From: Didymodactylos carnosus
Lineage: Eukaryota; Rotifera; Eurotatoria; Philodinida; Philodinidae
DNA length: 37,592 bases
Reading direction: 5' to 3'
Assembly (NCBI GenBank): GCA_905250885.1
Contig: CAJNOQ010001003.1
Coordinates: 1-37,592, forward strand
This document shows, one piece after another, positions 32,451-37,592 of the stretch. Made by a program: the position numbers and the translations under genes. The notes beneath the pieces are model-generated. The model was not told where the DNA came from, did no database searches, and saw only the letters and a program-made list of their open reading frames with translations. Position 1 is the first letter of the stretch; every line of letters begins with the position of its first letter.

Positions 32451-32724
32451 GTTTAGAAACATTGTTTTAGCATTCCTTTGTCAAAAATAAAATAAAACAT
32501 TTCAAAAGTCATACTCTATTGTGTAAAATGAACAAAATTTTAAAAATGTTAACGTTTACTGTTAAAGAAAAATTGTCAAAAATTTTTTTGTAAAAGATAA
32601 TGACTAGAATGAGAGATTCGAGAAAAAGTTATACTATAAAACTGATTGATAAATAAATAGTTAGTATTTAAATATTTCGTAGAAATGATGAACGATACGT
32701 ATAGTTTTTGCGATATCGCTTAGA

Positions 32725-33920
32725 TTATTCTACTGGTTCATAACGCTGTTTTCTTAAGGAACTTGCCAAACAGCATGATAACATTACACCTAATAACTAA
32801 AAATAAGAAGAAACATAATACATTAGATATAATAAATGGCTATGATTTATCTTGAAAATGCTTACAGGGAAAAAAGCAATTCCAATGATAACTCCAGCGA
32901 GAGTGGGATAATTTGATTGCATTGCAGCCATCACGGAGTTATAGCAGCCCTGGTAATAGAATAGATCAAATAAATTAGATATAAAAGACATCAAGAATAC
33001 AAACTTGTAAATGAATATCGCTTGGTAGAGATTGATGCGATAATATTGAATGTAGATGGGTTCGATTGCATGGATACAATAAATTTTTCTTGCAACATGA
33101 TTCTGGAACTTGAGCCAAAGCCTGACCATAATTTGTATCGAACCAATCAGTATAAGACTTGATGCCACAACAAGACAGCTGCAAAATGAATTAATAATAT
33201 AGGAACTGTTAAAAGTGAAATATTTTATTCTTATACTAAACGTACCATACTTTGAAGTTGATCCACTGACTGTGCACCCGGTTGTTTTGGATAATCGTTT
33301 ATTATTTTGGTTAAACTGCCCTTAAACGTGTCTTCTAACTAAAGAAAATTGGAATAAATCTTTTTACCATACTACTCATTAGAATCATAGATGACATACC
33401 GAATTTTTTTTGTGTAATACCATTACAGCCAGCACAATTTCAGAAATAAATATTATAAATACAATGACGGAATACTTTTAATAAGAACAAAAATATATGA
33501 AGAGTGATTTAGAGACAAATAGAGTAATCTTACGATATACAAAGCGACCACAACTCCTTTCATCGTACTCCAGAAAGCAAATAATCCAATAAAAAATATA
33601 ATGAGACCTAGACCAATCTAAATAAGTGAATATAATTTAAAATACGAAAAATATTTATAAGAAAACTTTTTTTTAACTCACCAAAACATAGGGTGCTGAT
33701 GATGATGTTTCTGATGAAATATCGAGAAACGTTGATAATTGATTTCGAACAACAAAACCAACCAAAAATAGAACAGCACCGCTAAACTGTAAAAAATAAT
33801 TTTATTGACAAAATTTAGTCAAATATCAAGATTTCTTACCAAAAATATAATATTAATACCAATAAGCAACGTTCGAAGAAATGCTGTACTAACAGAATTG
33901 TTAAATCGTTTCCAGTTCAT
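32725..33920 (-). CDS. Tetraspanin, complete eight-exon gene
   Basis: Exons are 33920-33840, 33786-33682, 33617-33534, 33474-33400, 33338-33246, 33178-33005, 32949-32866 and 32796-32725. Introns are short, GT-AG, and every junction is phase 0. The 255-residue product has four membrane segments (about residues 14-40, 62-85, 88-113, 210-240). The large extracellular loop contains the diagnostic SCCG motif, then PESCC, a single Cys (YPC) and a GC before the last membrane segment, six cysteines in all, enough for three disulfides. One N-glycosylation sequon (NRT) lies in this loop. Tetraspanins organise plasma or endosomal membrane microdomains with integrins and other receptors. The cytosolic end of segment two reads FAFWSTMKG, lacking the paired cysteines common there. 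A YEPVE C-terminus may hold a sorting signal (inference). The ATG chosen gives a normal short cytosolic N-terminus. The exact subfamily is not clear. Confidence 0.95.
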
Positions 33921-33924
33921 TATG

Positions 33925-34578
33925 CTGTTAATATTATTCACTATCGACAGGTAGTTATAAGAAATGCATCTAAAAATACATCAAAATAAAATCGTCACTT
34001 CATCTAAAGTGACACAAAAAGTAGATTATAGAGCGAAAAAATCAGTATCAACTAATGAGCTGAAGCCACCGACGTATTCAACACTAAGCCAAGAGATCCC
34101 GATTTTTCAATATACGCTGACAAAAAAAAAATAATTCTAAATACTAAATCATTGGAAAAAATCAAATTCTAAGTTTTTAAGATCTAAAACATTATGGTAA
34201 ATATATGTGCACTAAGTGTGATAAAGCCTTCACTTATTATTATGATAAAACTTCAAAAAGAAGAAAGAAGATCGTGATAGTTCATCAAGAAAACTTACAA
34301 AGTAGCATAATGAAAAAAAAATTTGATCAACACCTTAGCAAAATTCTGCGTACATCGCTGGCTGAAGTAGCAGTTGGAGTTTCAAAATAAGAATGTTAAT
34401 AAAAAAAGTACCAATAGTTTATTGTTTATAGAATATCTCGTAGCTAAGATGGCAAAAGTCTAAAATAATCATCTATGAATGCACATTTTTCTACGAAAAA
34501 AGCGAAACATTTTCTAAAACTACAACATGTTTCTTTTATCATGAGAATCAATGTTGGAGAAATGCACTAAACTCTAAT
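33925..34578. other. 5' flank of the tetraspanin gene and intergenic DNA
   Basis: It contains a 61-codon plus-strand frame (34205-34390) beginning MCTKCDKAF, which looks faintly like the start of a BED or C2H2 zinc finger, but no complete finger follows. No promoter element can be assigned. Confidence 0.35.
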
Positions 34579-34581
34579 AAG

Positions 34582-34798
34582 CTAGTCCAGCTAACGATTC
34601 CCCTTTTCGTTCATTTTCAAAAAATTATTGCAATAAAGCTACAAACTAATCTAAAACTACAACTAAATAATTAAGTAGATTAAACATTTCTCTACAAAAT
34701 GAAGAGTGTCTCGGCTCTGAATTTTAGATTAGTTTGTTGCTTTATTGCAATAATTTTTTGAAAATCAGCGATAAAAGGGGGACTATTAGCTGGACAAG
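34582..34798. mobile_element. 217-bp MITE-like element
   Basis: Arms at 34582-34656 (ctagtccagctaacgattcc onward) and 34722-34798 are reverse complements with limited differences, sharing the core caaaaaattattgcaataaag. The spacer is about 65 bp. It has no coding capacity, and a target-site duplication is not obvious. Confidence 0.85.
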
Positions 34799-34804
34799 TC
34801 TATA

Positions 34805-35025
34805 AATAATCTCAAAAATGTGTTTATATCAAACAACCGCATGCACGATAATAACACATTACTAGTATATTATTTTACTTTTTTTAATTCAATATAAACC
34901 ACTCTATAATCTTTTGAAAAATGTGTTAAACAACAATTTTTCCTATAGAATATAGCTTTTTTCCTGTATACATTTTCTTTTTCGACATTGTTTTTCACAT
35001 GTATATGGTATATGTACTGATCCAC
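34805..35025. other. AT-rich intergenic DNA
   Basis: No feature supported. Confidence 0.5.
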
Positions 35026-35029
35026 TTTC

Positions 35030-35715
35030 TTGTCGAGATTCTTGTCAGATTCTTGGTTAATCAATCCAGACAAGAATCTTTAGAAATATTTTACATATAA
35101 ATATCTGATTGTTAAAATAGAAATTAGATACAAATCGGTATAACAATAAGAAAGTAAAAGTACATTTATCGATATTTTATATCATTTTTTTTATCTCAGG
35201 AATCTTACGTGAAACTATTTTCTTGTAAATTCAGTCAGGAATTGTTTGTTTTTTTGTCTCTTGTCATTTTAGACAAAACAATTTTAGATTCGTCTTGATA
35301 GATCAAGCAAACTTCTTATTTTTCATTGATTTTCCACAGTTGTATTGAGAAAAAACGTATCAAAAATGGTGAGATTCATTGATGTTAAAGTCACCACTTT
35401 GCTTTTCTATATATAGTTTAATTTGTTGCTATATATATCCATACTATATATATATATATATATAGCTCATTATGGCATACATCGGTATCCACACAAATTT
35501 CTATAAATCTTACAAGATTCTGACCGAGAGACAATCAACTCTTTAGACATGCCTGTGTAGGTCGGGAAGAGATCGTACGTAAGAAAAAAAAAAACATTAA
35601 AATGGATAATGTATAGATTTTTCTTTTCCGACAATATAGATAAAATAGTTACAAAAAGTTCTTGTTTAAAATGACAAGAAACAAGAATCTTGCAAGAACA
35701 TTGACAAGAAAATGG
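35030..35715. repeat. Region rich in CAAGAATCTTG motifs in both orientations
   Basis: Copies of agattcttgtc or its complement cluster at 35035-35085, near 35505-35520 and at 35660-35705. The segment ttgtctcttgtcattttagaca near 35255 pairs imperfectly with tttaaaatgacaagaaacaag near 35665. It may be a degraded foldback element about 0.7 kb long. A (TA)n run lies at about 35440-35464. Confidence 0.45.
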
Positions 35716-35719
35716 CCTA

Positions 35720-36488
35720 ATATAAAAGAGAGAAACAATACATAAATTTTTTGCGAATTCTTCTAACCTAAACAGAGGTCACATGAGAAATAAATTATTA
35801 TGCACGGTAAACATTGTATATTTTTATGGAAACGAGAACTAATTTAGGTATATAGTAAAGACTAACTCAAATTTAGATGTAATATGCATGATTAGAAGTA
35901 TTTTAAAATTGATTGTGAACTTGTTAGATAAAATAGTCAACCCTTTTGCAAAAAAGAAAAAAGAAACACGAAAAAGCAATTATAAGATTTTTTAGAACAT
36001 TATGTAAAGCATTTATATGTTTTCTAAACGAGGGTGGAGAACGTAATGCTTACATTTAATCCTAGTTCTCATTCATGAAGATATATGTCATAAGAAAAAG
36101 AATTTAGAAAGAAAACAATTTAGCACTATAAGAGACAAAAGAGAAGAAATAATAATAAAATATTGAAATGTAGTTAGAATCGATAAGACAAAAACGTATA
36201 TTCTTATCCTCTTGTATGTTGCTAATCTCTATATATGCATTGATGAATACAAAAAACAGTCGATGGTTTTCTTGTATTTTTACAATACAATAGTAGCAGC
36301 AACACATTGAATAATAACCCAAAATAATTGACGAAGTCATTCGAATAGCTGTTCTCTTATTTCAAAGTACTAAACAGCGATGTTGTGATATACCAGTCTG
36401 TAAGTCTGACTTCGAAAATGGAATATCATGCACAATAGTAGACGTGCCTTTTATTATTAATTACATCTCGAGTTCATTGTTAAAAATA
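35720..36488. other. AT-rich intergenic DNA
   Basis: No gene or organised repeat is supported. The 78-codon minus-strand frame at 36104-36340 is hydrophobic but without family resemblance. Confidence 0.45.
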
Positions 36489-36491
36489 AAT

Positions 36492-37367
36492 GGGTGCGGC
36501 ATAAAGAATGACCCTCTTAGTATTTTCTATTTTTGTCGTGTTCCTTTAGAACCCTTAGGTTAGCGGTTTTTTTTAAAAGATGCGCCGCAAAATACTCTAC
36601 AAAACCATATTTAAACTTTAATTTCAGAACTTCAATCAAGAAAACTATGCAAATCATACAAAAGACGAAAAAAATGAAAACTTTCTGAAGTCAAAAACGA
36701 TTTCTTGTGTTAACGTTTTAAAAGTAAGAAAACCTGAATCAGCTATTATGTATCCCTGACTTCGCTCTATCTTTTAGCTGTTGTTGTCAGGCATTTTTCC
36801 ACTAATTTTTTAAATAGTGGTGCTTTCAGTAAAACTTCGATAACTCCGTCAAACCACAAGCTTTTTCGATTGGGTTTGTTTTGCTTTGACCAGAAATGGT
36901 TGCTCTTCTCTACCTAACTGGAAAATCAAAAGTTCGATCATGTTTTCCATTTCTTCCTTGGGCCCATTGTTGGAAACGCGAGGCTGTCAATTTTTTGACT
37001 TATTTTTGTAACTTCATTCTCCAGCACACCGTCTGCTCTAAAAAGCATTTTTCCCAGATTACGAGAAAGAGCACATTCAAAAGTACAAAAGGAACTACGT
37101 TCTCACTTTTACTGCACGTTTTTACGGAAGTCATAGCAGAAGAAAAAAGTTCAAGCCGAAAAAAATACAAATTTAGAAAGTTTTCATTTTTTTCGTCTTT
37201 CGTATAATTTGCATAGTTTTCTTGATTGAAGTTCTGAAATTAAAGTTTAAGTATGATTTTGTATACTATTTCGCGGCGCATCTTTTAAAAAACGGCTAAC
37301 ATAAGGGTTCTAAAGAAACACGACAAAAATAGAAAATACTAAGAGGGTCATTGTTTATGCCGTACCC
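36492..37367. mobile_element. 876-bp non-autonomous element with about 195-bp terminal inverted repeats
   Basis: The left arm 36492-36686 (gggtgcggcataaagaatga onward) is the reverse complement of 37175-37367 with scattered differences. Matching includes agatgcgccgc/gcggcgcatct and aacttcaatcaagaaaacta. The 490-bp interior holds one 103-codon open frame (36896-37207), partly running into the right arm, with no recognisable domain. The long arms suit a MITE or foldback transposon. Confidence 0.85.
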
Positions 37368-37498
37368 GTTATGTTGTTTATGTACAAAAGCGAAAACTAC
37401 TCACCGTGTCTTTCGCTCACTCCAATATTAAAATACTAAAGAGCTAAGGATGTGTTTTGATGGTACTATTACACTGATGTATTGATTTTAAACGTCGA

Positions 37499-37592
37499 CA
37501 TAAGCTGTCTTTTCATTTCATATCTATCTTTTTTAATATAATATGAAATGAATAATATGAATGAATAATATGAAATGAAAAGACAGCTTATG
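37499..37592. repeat. Inverted repeat ending exactly at the window edge
   Basis: The 25-bp arm 37499-37523 (cataagctgtcttttcattt onward) is the exact reverse complement of 37568-37592. The spacer has tandem copies of an aatatgaatga-type unit. The repeat may continue past the right edge, so its full size is unknown. Confidence 0.7.

Noticed and set aside
32797..33168. Single 123-codon minus-strand frame across the tetraspanin locus
   Set aside because: It mixes intron and out-of-frame exon sequence; the eight-exon model restores the full tetraspanin pattern.
34205..34390. Short plus-strand frame beginning MCTKCDKAF, zinc-finger-like
   Set aside because: Only one Cys pair; no properly spaced His pair or second finger; 61 codons is not significant here.
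36896..37207. 103-codon plus-strand open frame inside the 876-bp element
   Set aside because: It runs into the right inverted arm, shows no transposase or other domain, and its length is expected by chance in DNA with so few GC bases.
1..37592. CRISPR arrays, prophage, operons, bacterial promoters or terminators
   Set aside because: The window is eukaryotic, with spliced genes; repeats here are inverted or degenerate, not evenly spaced direct repeats with unique spacers.

Overview
This is animal nuclear DNA, not bacterial or viral. It is AT-rich, its genes are split by short GT-AG introns (mostly 52-70 bp), and it encodes metazoan protein families (Mo25/CAB39, tetraspanin, an amidated neuropeptide precursor). 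Short introns, high AT content, Asn/Gln/Thr-rich disordered proteins and many foldback elements would suit a rotifer, perhaps a bdelloid. That placement is inference; no species-diagnostic marker was seen.

Layout. All convincing genes lie on the minus strand. (1) Bases 1-282 hold the 5' coding exon of a Gln/Ser/Thr-rich protein whose remainder lies beyond the left edge. (2) Bases 4551-6700 hold a six-exon gene for a roughly 614-residue, low-complexity, probably disordered protein of unknown function. (3) Bases 14876-15135 hold the last coding exon of a secreted neuropeptide precursor that should release one PRV-amide peptide. (4) Bases 23843-25891 hold a complete Mo25/CAB39 gene (341 residues by the canonical exon path) with an unexpected, diverged, phase-compatible copy of one exon. 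(5) Bases 32725-33920 hold a complete eight-exon tetraspanin gene (255 residues). Weaker coding-like fragments lie at 6926-7078, 8714-8779 and 11984-12103.

Between the genes the DNA is AT-rich and dominated by foldback and MITE-like elements: 2202-2611, 9267-9584, 10803-11824, 18191-18330, 18374-18880, 19745-20570, 30129-30899, 34582-34798, 36492-37367 and 37499-37592. There are also clusters of short degenerate palindromic motifs (850-1115, 12328-12561, 15870-16205, 35030-35715). No transposase gene was recognised, so these look non-autonomous. No tRNA, rRNA, CRISPR array or bacterial-type operon was seen.

The genes are independent housekeeping or signalling genes and show no sign of forming one pathway. 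The most interesting item is the duplicated Mo25 exon. It would replace part of the HEAT-like scaffold surface that, in known Mo25 proteins, contacts STRAD and related kinases. Next are the PRV-amide precursor and the near-identical 340-bp inverted duplication at 30129-30899.
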